Assembly (NCBI RefSeq): GCF_958298935.1
Contig: NC_084921.1
Span: forward strand, 35,173,501 to 35,237,500
Direction: 5' to 3'
Source of the DNA: Phragmites australis
Lineage: Eukaryota > Streptophyta > Magnoliopsida > Poales > Poaceae
DNA: 64,000 bases
The translations under genes were made by a program, and so were the position numbers. This document shows, in pieces, positions 1 through 12,299 of the stretch. The notes beneath the pieces are model-generated. The model was not told where the DNA came from. It did not search any database and saw only the letters and a program-made list of their open reading frames with translations. The number at the start of each line of letters is the position of its first letter. Positions within the stretch are counted from its first letter, which is position 1.

Positions 1-1025
1 CGTCGATCACCGCCGACCGCACCACCGCTGCGCTCCCGTCGCCGTACACGTGCAGCCGGTCGCCGGCGTTGTTCGGGTTGTGCGGCGGGAACCGCGGCCG
101 GAAGAAGACCGGGCGGTCCTCCGCGCCCGGGCCGGAGTACACCATGACGCAGTCCGGCCCGGCGTGCGCTGCGCAGAGGTAGGTGCCGTCTGGAGCGGCC
201 GGCACGGGCGCTGCCCCCTCGGCCAGGACCGCCTCCGACTGCTGCCACGTGTCGGTCTCGGACCGGTACTCGAAGAGGAATGGCGTGTTGTTCACCAGCT
301 CGGCAAACATAAACCTTGCAGGAAAAAAACAAGCATTACACTGACATCAGGGTGATTACACGAATAGCGACATTGATTTAGATTGGGTCTGGAGGAGGTT
401 AGTAGTGCGTGCAAGTTTTCGAGAAATCTCCGGGAGAAAAGAGAGCTGAAAAGGACGGGTACCTAAACCGGTTTGAACCGGGGGGATCGGCGACGAGCTT
501 GAGGCCGAAGCGGCGCCACGAGGAGGTGCCGCGGGGGCCGAGAGGGGACGGCGGGAGGCGGCGCGCGGCGCGGGAGGTGAGGTCGACGACCACGAGCTCG
601 CGGCGGCCGTTGGCGGCGAACAGGAACGAGCTGCCGGAGGCGGCGAGGAAGTAGAGGTCCTCGCCGGGGGGTACGGCGGGGGCGAGGATCGCGGAGACGG
701 GGATGCGGAACCAGCGTCCCGACGGCCCGTGGAAGCCCCGGATCGCGGCGTCGCGCGGGGGAAGCTTCTTGAAGAGGAGGAGCCACGCGGCGGCCGGGCC
801 GGGCCCCGAGGAGGCTGAGGAGAGATGGTACAGGCGGCGGAAGTCCGGGGAAGTGATGAGGTGCGAGAGCGGGCGCGCGACGGAGCGGACGCGGAGGAGC
901 TCCGGCACGGCGAGGCGGAGGAGGATCTCGTGGAGGAGCTCCGACGGGAGGAGCAGCAGGGGGCCCAGGGCGGCCGAGCTCGCCGGAGAGGGGTGGTGCT
1001 CGCCGGCGAGGGGGTGGTCGGACAT
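1..1025 (-). CDS. F-box protein, 5' part (two exons, runs off the window)
   Basis: Exon 1 runs from 1025 down to 463 and exon 2 from 314 down to the window edge. The 148-nt intron (462-315) has an AG|GTACCC donor and a TGCAAG|G acceptor. Joining them gives an uninterrupted frame of about 290 residues. An F-box lies near residues 23-65 (LLLLPSELLHEILLRL, then a leucine- and arginine-rich helix). F-box proteins bind SKP1 and bring substrates to SCF ubiquitin ligases. The region after the F-box looks like the beta-rich substrate-binding part of the grass F-box/kelch or DUF295-like group; exon 2 reads FMFAELVNNTPFLFEYRSET, followed by a W. I chose the ATG at 1025: the longer frame opens only at a TTG at 1082, and a TATA box at 1099-1106 would place the transcript start near 1070. 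The 3' end is missing, so the exact subfamily and substrate are unknown. Confidence 0.85.
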
Positions 1026-1098
1026 GGGAGGGGTTAGGTGAGGTTTAATTCTTCTTGGGATCGGAGCTTGTTTGGGGGACAAGTTCTGTGCCGGCTGC

Positions 1099-1106
1099 CT
1101 TTTATA
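1099..1106 (-). promoter_or_regulatory. TATA box of the F-box gene
   Basis: TATAAAAG on the minus strand, about 75 nt upstream of the chosen ATG at 1025. The spacing fits a transcript start near 1070 and a 5' leader of about 45 nt. Confidence 0.65.
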
Positions 1107-4100
1107 CAGGGTGGGAGACGGTTTTGGTTGTTGACCTGCTAAGTTAAATCTGTATTTTATAGGGCTTTTATTCAGTGTTTTTCTTCTTTTTCTTTTGCTT
1201 TCCGTTTTGTGGTTGGGATGAAAAGGATGTGCTTGTAGGGCACACTTTGTTGCTGTTGAAGAATAATTTTATTTTCTATCCGATGGACGGTGCATGATCT
1301 CATCAAAATGGTTTTGTTTTGTCGAATGTATAGCTATGGGTTAAAACTAGTTTTTACATTTATTTGTGCATCTAAATAAGATCCAAGTGGTATGAGAAGA
1401 CCATCGTGTATAGTACAAAAGTAAAAAAAGGGACTATTAAAATTGAGAGAAAACTCAGTTATTACTTATACTCTAACTTGCTATTCAAGTTCATCGTTTG
1501 CTACAGCTAGTAATCTATATATTATTATTTGAGTGTTAAAAATAGTTATCATGATCGCTCTTAACACCACGAAATTACCACATTAATCGAGGAAAAAGAA
1601 AAAGATATAGATCACTCATTGTTATCAACGTCTAACGGTCTAGATTAAATTAAATAGTTCATATCAAATACGATTAATAAATAGCTAAATTTGGAATTAA
1701 AATTTATTAAAAAATTAGTATTTCGATTTCTATAAGGTTTGGATAGCAAAATAACTAAATAAAGAGTCCAATTAAAATAAAATTAATAATAATTGAAATT
1801 AGGGTTAAAATAGAAAAAAGATCCATATCAAATATAGTCTTAGAAAAAAATCAAATACCTAAATAAAAAGTCCATATAAAATACAATTAATCAATAGTAA
1901 AATTTATAATAAAAATAATGAAAAAATTTAAAATTCTTACTACGACAATAGATTCAGAAGCACCGTGTAACTCAAGGTCGTCATCGCATCAAGCAAGCAG
2001 CAGGCAAGACACAACATGCAGGCGAGGCAAATATATTCTGATTTTAGTTGGACTTCCTACGCATGACATACGATTTCAACAGATAATCAAAACGTATTCG
2101 AATTGAACTAATACATGTATATAATTTGGGTACAAGTTTAGAGCACAGATAATTTTCTCTTTTCCTAACTTATTTTTTATATCTTCTTCTAATTTTATAC
2201 GTTTTATAATTAAATTACACTAACATCATAAAAAAGCTAAACAAACCAATTTTTAATCAAAAGTTATCGTAGTAAAATATTACAGCGAGACTAATCACGC
2301 TATTAGTATCTGCCACCTTGCTAGTTGCAATAAAACACAAGGCATGCACAATCTGCTCTTAGGAATGGCACCGTACCTTTCTACCCAAGATAATTATTTA
2401 GTCTTGATGCTCAAGTAAAGATTATAATCTCACTCAACAAAAGAAGCGGGAAAATCAACCGAATTTCAAGTGCTCCGTCTTAGAGAGACTCCATGCGGGA
2501 CCAATCAATATCCACTCCTCCAAAAAGGAAGTCACTTCCCATCTATTTGCACGGAAATAACGAAGGAAAAGGGGAAGTAGCATCCAGAGTAGTGGCCACT
2601 TGAGCAAGAGCCATCACAAACTTTGCTCCGCCTACAAAAAATGTGACTGGTGAGGCGTGAGCCCGTGACACGCATTCATATTCAGCCTGTGATCCTTTTT
2701 TTATTCATACAGAAGTACATAAAAAGGGGAGAAACTTGAAGGTGAGTCTAAAAAAAAAGGGAGAAGAAAGCAGAAGTCATATTCGATCTTTAATTACGTT
2801 TTCAATCATGCCATGCATGGATTAAACATTGTGGAGTGAGGTGCAAAGACTCTCTTTTGTGCAAGGAAGCAGATAGCTCTAGCTCTCTAGCAGGAGTGAA
2901 CTCTGAATTTCTTGTATATCCAAACATTTTTTTTTCCGAAGACTTTTATCCAGGGATATGTTGACCAACATTGCTTTCTTGGATGCTCAATTATTTGGAA
3001 ATTTGAATTATGCAGCCCAATAATAGATAACAGCATTAACTTCATTTCTCTGAGACCTCAGCTTCACACTGTGATAACAAGTCATATGGAAGTCACAGGT
3101 CATCATTTCTTCTTGTCCTAATAATGTATACACGACCCTTTCGTTGATGGCAACACTTAACTGCCTCCTGACACTAACATAGACTGATAAAATAAAAATA
3201 AAAAAATATAAACGGATATAATTAGGTAATATAGATCAAAACGTAGCTTCATGTCATCGTAGATAGAACACTGAGGTTAGTTGTATTAGTTTGATTTCAA
3301 CAAGTTATTTAGTTTGGAGTGGCTTTTGTTAAGGGTATAATAGTATTATAGTAATCTCTTAGTTTAGGATTTCTCTAATGTACTTTGTATATTGTCTCAT
3401 GGATTAACATTGAATATAAGTTATTATTTCTAACAGCTTTTGCTACCCTAATTGTAGGGTTTTGAGGCCTAAACTAATTTGCAGCGGTTAATCCAAACAT
3501 TATGGTCAAATGTTAGGTAAAGATGCCCTTATGCATCCCCTGTGCACCCCCGGACTCCCTAAGAACGATAGCTCTGTAGTGGCCTATGTCGTGCTTGATC
3601 CTCTGTAAAAGCCAACATTAAGATGTGAGTTTTTGCCTCCCTGGCATTTGGCTATCACTTTATCACACGGTTTTTAGCCCATATAAAATTTGCTATACTT
3701 TTCACTTCGAAATAATTTCTGAAATGTTTTCCAAAATCCAATTGGAAAAGCTGATGCCTGATGGTAGGACCCAAACCGCCCGAGGAGTTAGTCAGAATCC
3801 ATGGCCTCCAGCTCCAAGAAAAGAGCCAGGTTAACCCACGTGGACACCAAACGGCGGCAATCACTGGAACTCCGGAGCGAAATGGTTTAATTTCTTTACT
3901 GAAAGAGCACGAAGGAAAACGCTCGACTGCTCGGGACAAAAGTGTTCCTGTCGTGCAATTTTATATGCTCTCTTAAGATGGTGACACAATTTTTATAGAA
4001 GAAGGATTGTGATGACAAGGCAAGCATGCGCGCGCAACGATGCAAGCTGATTTGTGATCCATTATATAATGGAATCAGCCGTTCGCCCTTGCGCTAAAGA

Positions 4101-5030
4101 TGAACTGGGCTGACCTTTCTGCCGAAGCTAACTTTAGGTCATATGGTGTAGCTGAAAGAAAAAAGAATGCTCCTTAGGGACCTTTGGAATTGTGTGGTGA
4201 AAACTGAAAGCGCCAATTAGATTCGGAACATGCACAGTGATGTCAAGACATGCCCGGTACTCCTATTTAATCATCCTATCTTGTACCAACTAACGCACCG
4301 AATTAACAGGAGAACAAATTTGCGGTCGAATTCTTGTCTAACCTTCCGTGTAATAAAAAAGGATTCCTGTCTAAGCTCCCGTTAAGAAAAAAAATGATTC
4401 TTGTCTAAGCCAAGTGGATAGCACTGCGAAGGTGGTAGTATCCGGTTCATGCATATATGTTGCTCTGCAGTTTGCAGAGCGTAATGCAGGCTGTGCCTTG
4501 TGAACCAATACTCCAGTAATCAACAAAGCAATGGCTACATCATCAGTGACCCAAGGAGAGCCGGACTAGTAGCTTAAGTTAGTGGATTAGGGTGTAGACT
4601 TGCAGCAAATCGTTAGAGCGAGGGCAGCTTTGAGCTCGATTGGAATCTTGTTGCCTATTGGCCGCGTTGTTAAATTAAGCCCGGATTATCCTTTTGCTGT
4701 CAATGTGCATTGTGCCAAAAGGGGACCTAATTTCATCCACCAAAGTTGCGTTAGGAGGATCGATGGTCGGCCGGGTCCTTTTGGCCATCCATTCCACAGA
4801 GGATAAATTGACGGCTTCTGTTGTCTTGTTTGGGGTTAGGACTTGTGAGGGCCCTAGGGGGTCCATGTGTTTTGTCCATCAGAGGAGGAGAGCATGTCTC
4901 CCAGGTCAACTTAATCTGAGTGGAAGGTATGATTCGCACCATCAGCTTCTTTATCGGAACTGTAGCTAAGCAAAAGTGGCATGGCTTGTCTAATCAGGTC
5001 ACTCTTTCTTAAGGAGCCTGGGCATGAATT
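1107..5030. other. AT-rich intergenic sequence, nothing assigned
   Basis: Roughly 3.9 kb upstream of the F-box gene. Only short open frames occur and none has recognisable domain content or splice structure. The stretch 1500-2330 is very AT-rich with many short A/T runs. I see no tRNA, tandem array or clear terminal inverted repeats here. Confidence 0.5.
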
Positions 5031-5379
5031 GTTGAGTACGTGTCGAATACGTGTATACCGATAAAAAACAACAGTGAAGGTCCTTTTTGAACCAGCAGTG
5101 AATGGTCGGTACTGAAAGGTTTGGACCAATCACTACCAGTGCACAACCGACATTGAAAGTTGTTCCTGGAGCAACAAAAAAAATGAGTCGGCTCGGTCAT
5201 CGCTCCCATCGCCGCTCGACACAGTGCTCCTGCTACCGCTGCCCTAACAGTTCTGCCGACCCTGTCCTCACCCTGGCATCGTGGACAAGCTCGTGGTTCC
5301 CGCTGCCGTCATGGGCGAGCTCCCAGATCTAGACACCGTCGTGGAAGACGATGACCTCGCCCCCGAATCTGATGGCACA

Positions 5380-5640
5380 AGGAGGACCAGGAGGCCATGG
5401 GGAAGTTCTTCTCGGCCTGCTTCTTGGTCCTGGTGAGGTCGCCCGCGAAGCTCAACCCGGTAAGTTCGGCGTGGAGGTGAACACCAGTGAGTGGCCCGGG
5501 CCCGACCACACCTAGCGCGGCGAGGGAGGTGGATTGCCCACTGAGGGAGAGGTAGGGGATGACGACCTCGGCGGCGACGTGCTCAACCTGGTAGCGATTT
5601 GGGCGGAGCTTCTTGGAGGGTGGCAGAGATAGGGCTTGAG
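5380..5640 (-). pseudogene. Captured fragment of a double-stranded RNA-binding protein (DRB) gene
   Basis: The minus-strand frame contains LSFAGDLTRTKKQAEKN, then FPMASWSSL. This matches the C-terminal helix of a plant DRB double-stranded-RNA-binding domain (family pattern: G-D-x-x-x-T-K-K-Q-A-x-K-N-A-A-M-A-A-W-x-x-L). Upstream, VEHVAAEVVIPYLSLSG resembles the end of the first such domain and the linker. Normal DRB proteins have two complete domains and act with Dicer-like enzymes in small-RNA biogenesis. Here the second domain lacks its N-terminal helix, the part between LSLSG and GPGPL is shortened, AAM is altered to FPM, and the frame then runs into unrelated sequence. It lies between CACTA-type subterminal motifs, so transposon capture is the likely origin. 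It is not expected to make a working DRB protein. Confidence 0.6.
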
Positions 5641-5821
5641 GAGGGGCTACGATGGGAAGAGAGGAGATGAGAGGAGAGTTTGAGAGAGGGAGGAGACAAA
5701 GGGAATCAGAGTGAGAGAGAGGATGAGGAGAGAGGGGCACAGAGAGTTGCGAGTCGGACATAAGGCTTGCAAGTCAAAAGCTTAATGAAGTGAAATTTCA
5801 GGTTCGAACCCATATCACTGC

Positions 5822-6433
5822 TAGAGATGGCAATTTATCCTGATTATCCATTTACCCATGGGTAAATACCTAAATAGGGTAGGGCATGGGTAGAAAATGG
5901 TACCTATTGGTATGTTCGTGGGTAAAAAATATTACACGACAGGTAAACAGGTACGAGTATGGGTAAGGCATATCCATACCCGCGGAACCCGTATACCCAT
6001 CATATAAATATCTCACATCCAAACTCTAACATTCTACATCATACAAATACTCCACCTCGGTCCACCCTGTCGTGTTGTTGTCGGCCCATCTCGCCACTAC
6101 CCCGCGTTGCACCGCCCCAGCCTGCCCCGTCTTGCCGTTGTCGCTCGTGCCTCCCCGCGCCACCTCCCCGCATCACCCCGCCCTGCCCCGGCCCATCCCA
6201 CCACCCTATCTCGCCGCCGCCGCCTCCACGCTACCCTATCATGCCATGTCGTCACGCTACCCCACGGATAAACAGGTATACCCACCGGTAACGGGTACCC
6301 ATAGGTAACGGGTTTGGGGTCAGCTCTTCATCTGTGGACGTTTGTGGGTATACTTGTAGGTGGGTAAAAACAACGGCGGATACAGGTATGGGTGAGCACT
6401 ACCTGTACTCACCGTACCCGATCGTCATCCCTA
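5822..6433. mobile_element. Non-autonomous hAT element (612 bp)
   Basis: The terminal inverted repeats are TAGAGATGGCAA on the left and, read inward from the right, TAGGGATGACGA. They are flanked by an 8-bp target-site duplication, ATCACTGC (5814-5821) and ATCACTAC (6434-6441), with 7 of 8 bases matching. The ends carry many copies of a word around ACGGGTA/TACCCAT, as expected for subterminal transposase sites. There is no transposase. The target sequence looks like CACTA subterminal sequence, so this insertion is younger than the surrounding CACTA element. Confidence 0.85.
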
Positions 6434-6871
6434 ATCACTACTAGTTCGAATTAAAAACCAGTAGTGATAGCATCACTGCCTGTTTTTAATTTGAATCGAC
6501 ACTGATAATGACTTATAATTGTCTATTGTTGTCTAAAACCAATAGTGATACTGATTTTTTTATGAATTGGCACTGATACTTCATCAGTGTCGGTTTTTTC
6601 CTAGCTAACACTAATGACCCGACGCAGATGACTAGTTCTGTTGTAGTGATAGAGTTGTAGTTGAACTTATATTTTTGGGCCTATAAATATTAGACACCAC
6701 CGTGTAACCACAAATACGACAAATAGATGAATATACTGAGGAGCGTCCAAAGTCATGCCTCAAGGATATAGGTAAGATGGCTAAATCTCGTTAAAAAAAT
6801 ATTATGTCCTGGTGTCATTGATCTTGCATTAACTTTGTGATCTTAGTGATGCTTCCTCGTACTATAATGTG

Positions 6872-6883
6872 TGGTATCAAAGC
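6872..6883 (+). other. Primer-binding site (initiator tRNA-Met type)
   Basis: TGGTATCAAAGC differs at one base from the canonical TGGTATCAGAGC used by Copia elements. It lies just downstream of the candidate 5' LTR. Confidence 0.7.
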
Positions 6884-7261
6884 TATTGAGAAAGATCAAG
6901 TGAAGGCATGATAAGATGTTTTACACCACGTAAAGCTTGCACAGTTAGGGGAGGGACATGGCACAAGGTGGAGCATGGCGGCGATCGATGACTCGATTGG
7001 CGGATTCGGACACTTCGAGCATGGCGGCTTGAACCATCCGATGAGCTGCATCAATGAGGATCTGTTCAGATGTGGAAATCAGGTTGATGGCGGCTAGAGG
7101 CTGGTGTTCGATAGGGGCCAGTCAGACGTGATAGTCAGATTCGACGGTGTGGTTGGAAGGCGTCACGGATGAGTGCAGTGACTTTGACTCGCTATCTGAT
7201 TGACAGGCGATAAATCCAGATCAAAGCGGCTGCTGCTTGTTCAAGGTGGAGCAGCGACGAC

Positions 7262-10200
7262 TGTAAGGAACCGTGCAGATAGTATTTTAATTAATTACTA
7301 AGTCGATCATTTGCATAATCACGACTATAATGATTAGCCAGAATACTATCTCGGTAGTCCTGACACGTGTTTTGTGCCCAAGATCCGAACATACACCTCT
7401 CCAACATATAGCATCACAACGCAGTTTAAGAAAGAACAAGTAATTAAAGTTATATTAAAAGTTTTAAGCATTTACCAAGTTATTACAATTTACAGCAAAA
7501 AAGAGCTAGACAGAGATAAAAACTGACTCAACTCCTAACCAATAAAAGAAACTACGCAGCAGAAGACTAAAGACTATACAACAAAAGAAGGATAGAGCCA
7601 TATGCCCTTAGACTCCATCACAAAAGCACGACATCCAAATAGTTGCCTATTCATGCCCGCCACCACCCTCGGCGAGCGTGAAGTAGCGAAAGACCAACTC
7701 CTCGCCGGTAGCACCTGAAATAGTAGTGTGAGTATGAAGGTATTCATAAGACTTAGTCCATAATGGACACTTATAAATAGCTCAACTCTAAGGATTATAC
7801 ATTAAGATGTAAGCAAGAATACGACTACATGGTTAAGTAAATTCATATGCGAAAGCAAATTTGACATAAACATGTGTGAGCATATATACTTGACCAAAGT
7901 AACAAACTAGCCCATAAATACCAACTAAACATAATATAAAATGAATCATATGAATAATATCTGTAAAGCACCACCTCAATGCATCAACCACCTCAATCCA
8001 TATTCGTAACTCTACGACTACTGCAAATAGACAGAAGCATGCTCATGACCGAGAGCGCGGTATTTTAAAATATTTTTACACCCTGTAGGGAGTACAACTT
8101 TACCTATAAGACTTGAGGACCATACGGCTTGCACAACCACACAGGTTCATGTAAGAGGGTACTCATGTCAACCTTTCTTAATAAACCTCAACCATTTGAA
8201 TTGTGCATCACTCGGTGCGGAGCCCACTTTGGTTAACTCCCAGAGCAACCATAAGTGTCTCTACAAGATCGTCCACTCACACCATCGATGTTCAAGTCCA
8301 AATAATCACAGCTATAGAGGTATTTGACTTGCTTTACTATTAGATCGACATGTGGTAAGTATGGTAAGTGCTAGAGCCAACTGCAACAACGATCGGTGTT
8401 TAAGCGACGCAAGTGATCTATGGTGTCCGGGTTCCTCTCCTAACCTACCTAGAGGAACTTCACATTCGAGTAGGACAAACACCCCTAACACCACCCACAT
8501 CTCATCTCATCCAACCAACACCATCAACCCATCATTGTGATCATTATACAAGCAATTAAAGCCTATGATCGCGAACAATGAAACATTTCACCGCTCAATT
8601 TTTACTGAGGACCTACGCACTTGCTAAGTATCACGAGTAACATTTTAAGTTATACAACATCATATTAAACCTAGGCTATAAGGATACGGATCAACAATTA
8701 TTTATGATAGGAGAATTAGTGCATCAACATAGGTTCTACCCATCATAAACCCGACATCGACTCGAACGCATGCATAATGCAAATAAATCATATTTATCAC
8801 ATTAGACATATATGATCCAAATTATAGGAGAAGTATGTTTAGATGTTTGTCTTACTGCTCTGGTGTTTGCCTTATGCTATCCGCGCAACACTCGCAAGAC
8901 TCGAGTAGATTGACGCCACCTTTAACCACAGTCACGACACACTCCGGTTCTTCGTTCACTAAAGAAGAACGTGTGCAATTATGAGCATAAATGAAGTGCA
9001 CAATGTATGCTACAATATGCATAACAACAAGCTAAAGATGTAACATATACAGATGAATAATGAAACTTGCGATCTAAACAACGTCGAAAAAATAACAGGA
9101 GGCTGGAGACTCCAGGTTGAACTCGAAGTATCCGGAGTCTGGAACCTCCAGGTGAACATCCGGGTGAGGGCTCTTGGTTAGCCATTTTTGAAACAACTCA
9201 AAACTTCTGGGTGAGTCTGGATACTTCGGATTGGGTCGGACGCTCCGGCGAGGCTCCAAGTGAGGCTCTCGGCTAAATCTAAATTGAATTTACCTGGACC
9301 CTCCAGGTTAATACATACTATCCGGGTTCTAGCTGAGTTAAGTTCTAAAGTGTTTTCCCTGACCAATTCAACTCACATGCTAAATCTATGCTACATCAAC
9401 ATATATATGTCATATCCAAAAGGTTCTAGACTTAAATTGCACCCTAAATCCTAAAGATAACTCAATGGGGTTTCTCTAGGTTTACCTAAACTATCCGGGT
9501 CAATCATGATTATCCGGGTTGTCCAGATAGGCTGCTTCAAGGGAGAAATCTCGGTCGATTTGATTTGCAAGCCTTTCCAAACCAAAGGAGAACATGTTTG
9601 AGAGAGCTTATAAAATCTAGAACTCACTCATTAACCTAGCAACTCAATTTCTTAGCTCAAATTCATTCAAATCCTAAATTGCTCTGAAGTTCAAGAACTC
9701 AAGAACTCCACAACCCTATCTCAAAACTCGAAATCCGACCATCCAAACTGTGGATTCTCGCTATGGATGCCTAGGGAACTTACCTAATGGTCCTTGTCGA
9801 AGTTGGTGTTCACCAGATGATGAAGGAAATGGTTGAAATCGCTCAGGGAAAAGGAAGAATGCATGTGCTCCTCGTTCTTCAACCAAGAACACCAAAAGAC
9901 ATCAAAATCGGATCGAATAGTTTGAAAAAACAAAAATGAATTGGATAGACGGGAAGCTCATGAGCTAGGTAATGCGTGGATAGCACATGCATACATTGAC
10001 TTTTACTCTTGAGGGATAAATATGAGGGATAAGAGAGAGCTTGAGAGGGGAATGAGAGGGGAGCTCCTCTTCTTGTCTTGGCTGGTTAAGGGAGAGAGAG
10101 AGCACGAGAGTGGAATGAGGGAGCTGAGAGAGTGATTCGGCTGCTGCTCATAGAGAGGGTGAGATTGGTGGTGGGGCTATATGTGGGGCTTATATATTAG

Positions 10201-10386
10201 AGAAAATGGTTCATTTTAACTGTGAATTACATTCTTTTCTCTCTCAAAATTCTTTCTCTCATCCGATTGACTTTAAACGAATTGCACTAGCGTTCTAAAA
10301 TAAAATTACACAAAATTAAATATAATACTTAAAAAGTATAATTATACTTAATTACGTAATTATGAATTTGAAACGTGACGATGACA
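7262..10386 (-). mobile_element. Solo-LTR-like element, copy 1 of a 3.1 kb family
   Basis: In minus orientation it begins around 10386 (TGTCATCGTCACG) and ends at 7262 with CCTTACA. It aligns along its length with copy 2 at 31014-34164. Shared landmarks are a leader around 10270 with TCAATCGGATGAGAGAAAG, a pyrimidine-rich stretch, the block near 9080-9330 rich in TCCGGGT/CTCCAGG words, and a final block at 7660-7720 that encodes a conserved tail (FRYF...GGGGHE then stop). TG...CA termini and the known 5-bp duplication of copy 2 mark the family as a long LTR. The left flank here is ACGAC; I could not match it cleanly on the right, so the right limit is good to about 10 bp. Confidence 0.7.
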
Positions 10387-11200
10387 CGGAGAAAGTGACT
10401 TAGGAGGTTGATGGAGGCATTCTGAGGTTGCTAGCGGCGGCGCACAGGTACGGCTGCATGGCTTTGTGCTCTAGGGCGTCGCGCATGGAGTCCCAGGCAG
10501 CTTGGCTTCTGGCGTGGACAGAGAGTCCGATCTGAACTCCACACGATGCAGGTGGTCGCGTTGCTGCTACTAGTGCCACAGGGGCGCACGGCCAGACGGG
10601 TGTTCTAGACGCGCACATCTCAGGCGGGTGTTGCATGCAGCTCGCGCGACCCCGGCGTGTTGACCAGGAGGTCGGCTTGGCCACGCTGGCGACATGGGCC
10701 CATATGGGCCGAACGGCAGGGGCGCTTGGCAGCCGGCCCAACGGGGTCACTCGGCAGGACAGGTTGGTGTCTCGGCCAGTGGGCCAAAGAGGCTCAGAGG
10801 GCACCGACACATTGCGCAGAGGACCAGTCGGGGTCGGCAGCTCGGCCCGGAGTGATGTGGAAGGCCAGAGCTGGCGTGTGAGCAGGCCGGTGAGCCTAGT
10901 GGCCGTGCAGGGCACGAGTGTGAGCTCAGGCGGCCGATGGGGCTGCTGGTTCACGGGCGCCAGCGTCTGGGTAGTTGGGCCAGGAGACCGAGCAGGACGC
11001 GTGGAATAGCAGGGCGCGTACGTGGTGGGTTCTGCTGCGCGAGGAGGCGACAAGGATGTGACCGAGCGGGACACGTGCAAGGATGCGGTGTCCGAAGGGG
11101 GTTTGGAGTCGGACTAGGATGTGTTGAGGCTGAGTCGGTTCCACTCGGATTTTGCTACGAACGGCTGGGAAATAAATACGAACGGGGTTAATGCACGGCC
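10387..11200. other. GC-rich interior segment of the Copia remnant, function unknown
   Basis: About 0.8 kb is clearly more GC-rich than the sequence on either side. Open frames occur on both strands, but their proline-, arginine- and serine-rich translations show no domain I recognise. It may be a rearranged gag or spacer region of the Copia element, or unrelated captured sequence. I do not call a gene. Confidence 0.3.
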
Positions 11201-11511
11201 TTATCATATATGTTCTGTGTAAAATTGAAATTATATTTTTTATCCGAATATAATTGTATATGTATCATTAAAAACAGAATTAATATTATATGCTATCAAT
11301 ATTTATAAATAAAAGAGTAATATTTGAGAAATTCATAAAAATATAATAATGTCTAAACCTCTACTTGACAAGCACTAATTACCACTTATTAAACACAATG
11401 TAATGATATTTGTGGAATATCGCATCTTTTCTTTTTCTACGGCTATGAGGATAAAACGCACGCACGCACACACCACACACTCACATACTCACGCCTACAA
11501 ATAATACTATT

Positions 11512-11585
11512 AAAAACACTCGCGTGTGTATTTCATGGACACTAGGATAAAAACACTCGCGTGTGTATTTCATGGACACTAGGAT
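11512..11585. repeat. 37-bp tandem duplication
   Basis: The unit starting AAAAACACTCGCGTGTG and ending ACACTAGGAT is present twice in direct succession with a period of 37 bp and no visible mismatch. Confidence 0.85.
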
Positions 11586-12299
11586 TTGAATTTTGATGGC
11601 TGAAGTCGTATTTTGATGTGTAGTATTGCAACTAGAGAAAACAAATCTAGGTGAGTTGTGGTTTGTGAAGAGTCTATTTATATTCTACATGCTATACCAT
11701 ATTGTCCAATTTGAACGGGTGATGAAAATCCAGTTGCACCTAAAGGCTAAAATATGCATAGTACTAATAGTATAGTTCTATCTAATCTTCGCATAAAAAT
11801 CTATGAGACGTAGTTGTTCACAGTGAGATGAATGACCAAGTTAACGAACTGTTGAACTAATTAATAACCTAAAATTACATAAATTAACTTGATAAAGTAG
11901 GATTAATGACCGCATAAAGCCCCTTTAGGGTGGGGCCCTATGCAGTCGCCCACCTTGTACTTGCTAATCGATGGCCCTGGGTCAATGGCACCAGAATAGA
12001 GGCACGCGCAAACAGGCAACCGAAGGAGGAAGTTTAGGGGGATCGCAGAAAATTGCAATCGTGTTTTTATGAACCGGTGTTTGCGACGGCGGATAATGAG
12101 GCGACGATCAAACGGGTCTATTTTGTCATGTGCAAGCAATATGGTTATCGATGTGGTTTGAGAGCGGCTGATAGTGCATAGATGGTGCACCAGGTGTGTG
12201 CAAGCGGATGGTTCAGCTTGTATGTGATGATGCTGCTCGGCTTGTACATGGTGACACATCTAGGTGGGGCGCGGGACGAGCGTGCGGTGGCACATTCAG

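Larger units (their letters stand above)
5030..6648. mobile_element. Degenerate CACTA (En/Spm-type) element carrying a gene fragment
   Basis: The right end reads TAGTG at 6644-6648, preceded by subterminal motifs of the CACTA type. Examples are CACTGATACTTCATCAGTG near 6570, GTCGGTTTTTTCC, and repeated ACCAGTAGTGATA-like words near 6460 and 6540. Related words (GGTCGGTACTGAAAG and CAACCGACATTGAAAG) occur on the left near 5105-5160. No transposase is visible, so it is non-autonomous. I could not find a clean CACTA left terminus; the left limit is approximate. The interior holds a captured double-stranded-RNA-binding gene fragment and a nested hAT element at 5822-6433. Confidence 0.55.

Noticed and set aside
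1026..1082. Extra N-terminal residues of the F-box frame
   Set aside because: The extension begins at TTG, and the TATA box at 1099-1106 implies that transcription starts near 1070; the ATG at 1025 is a better start.
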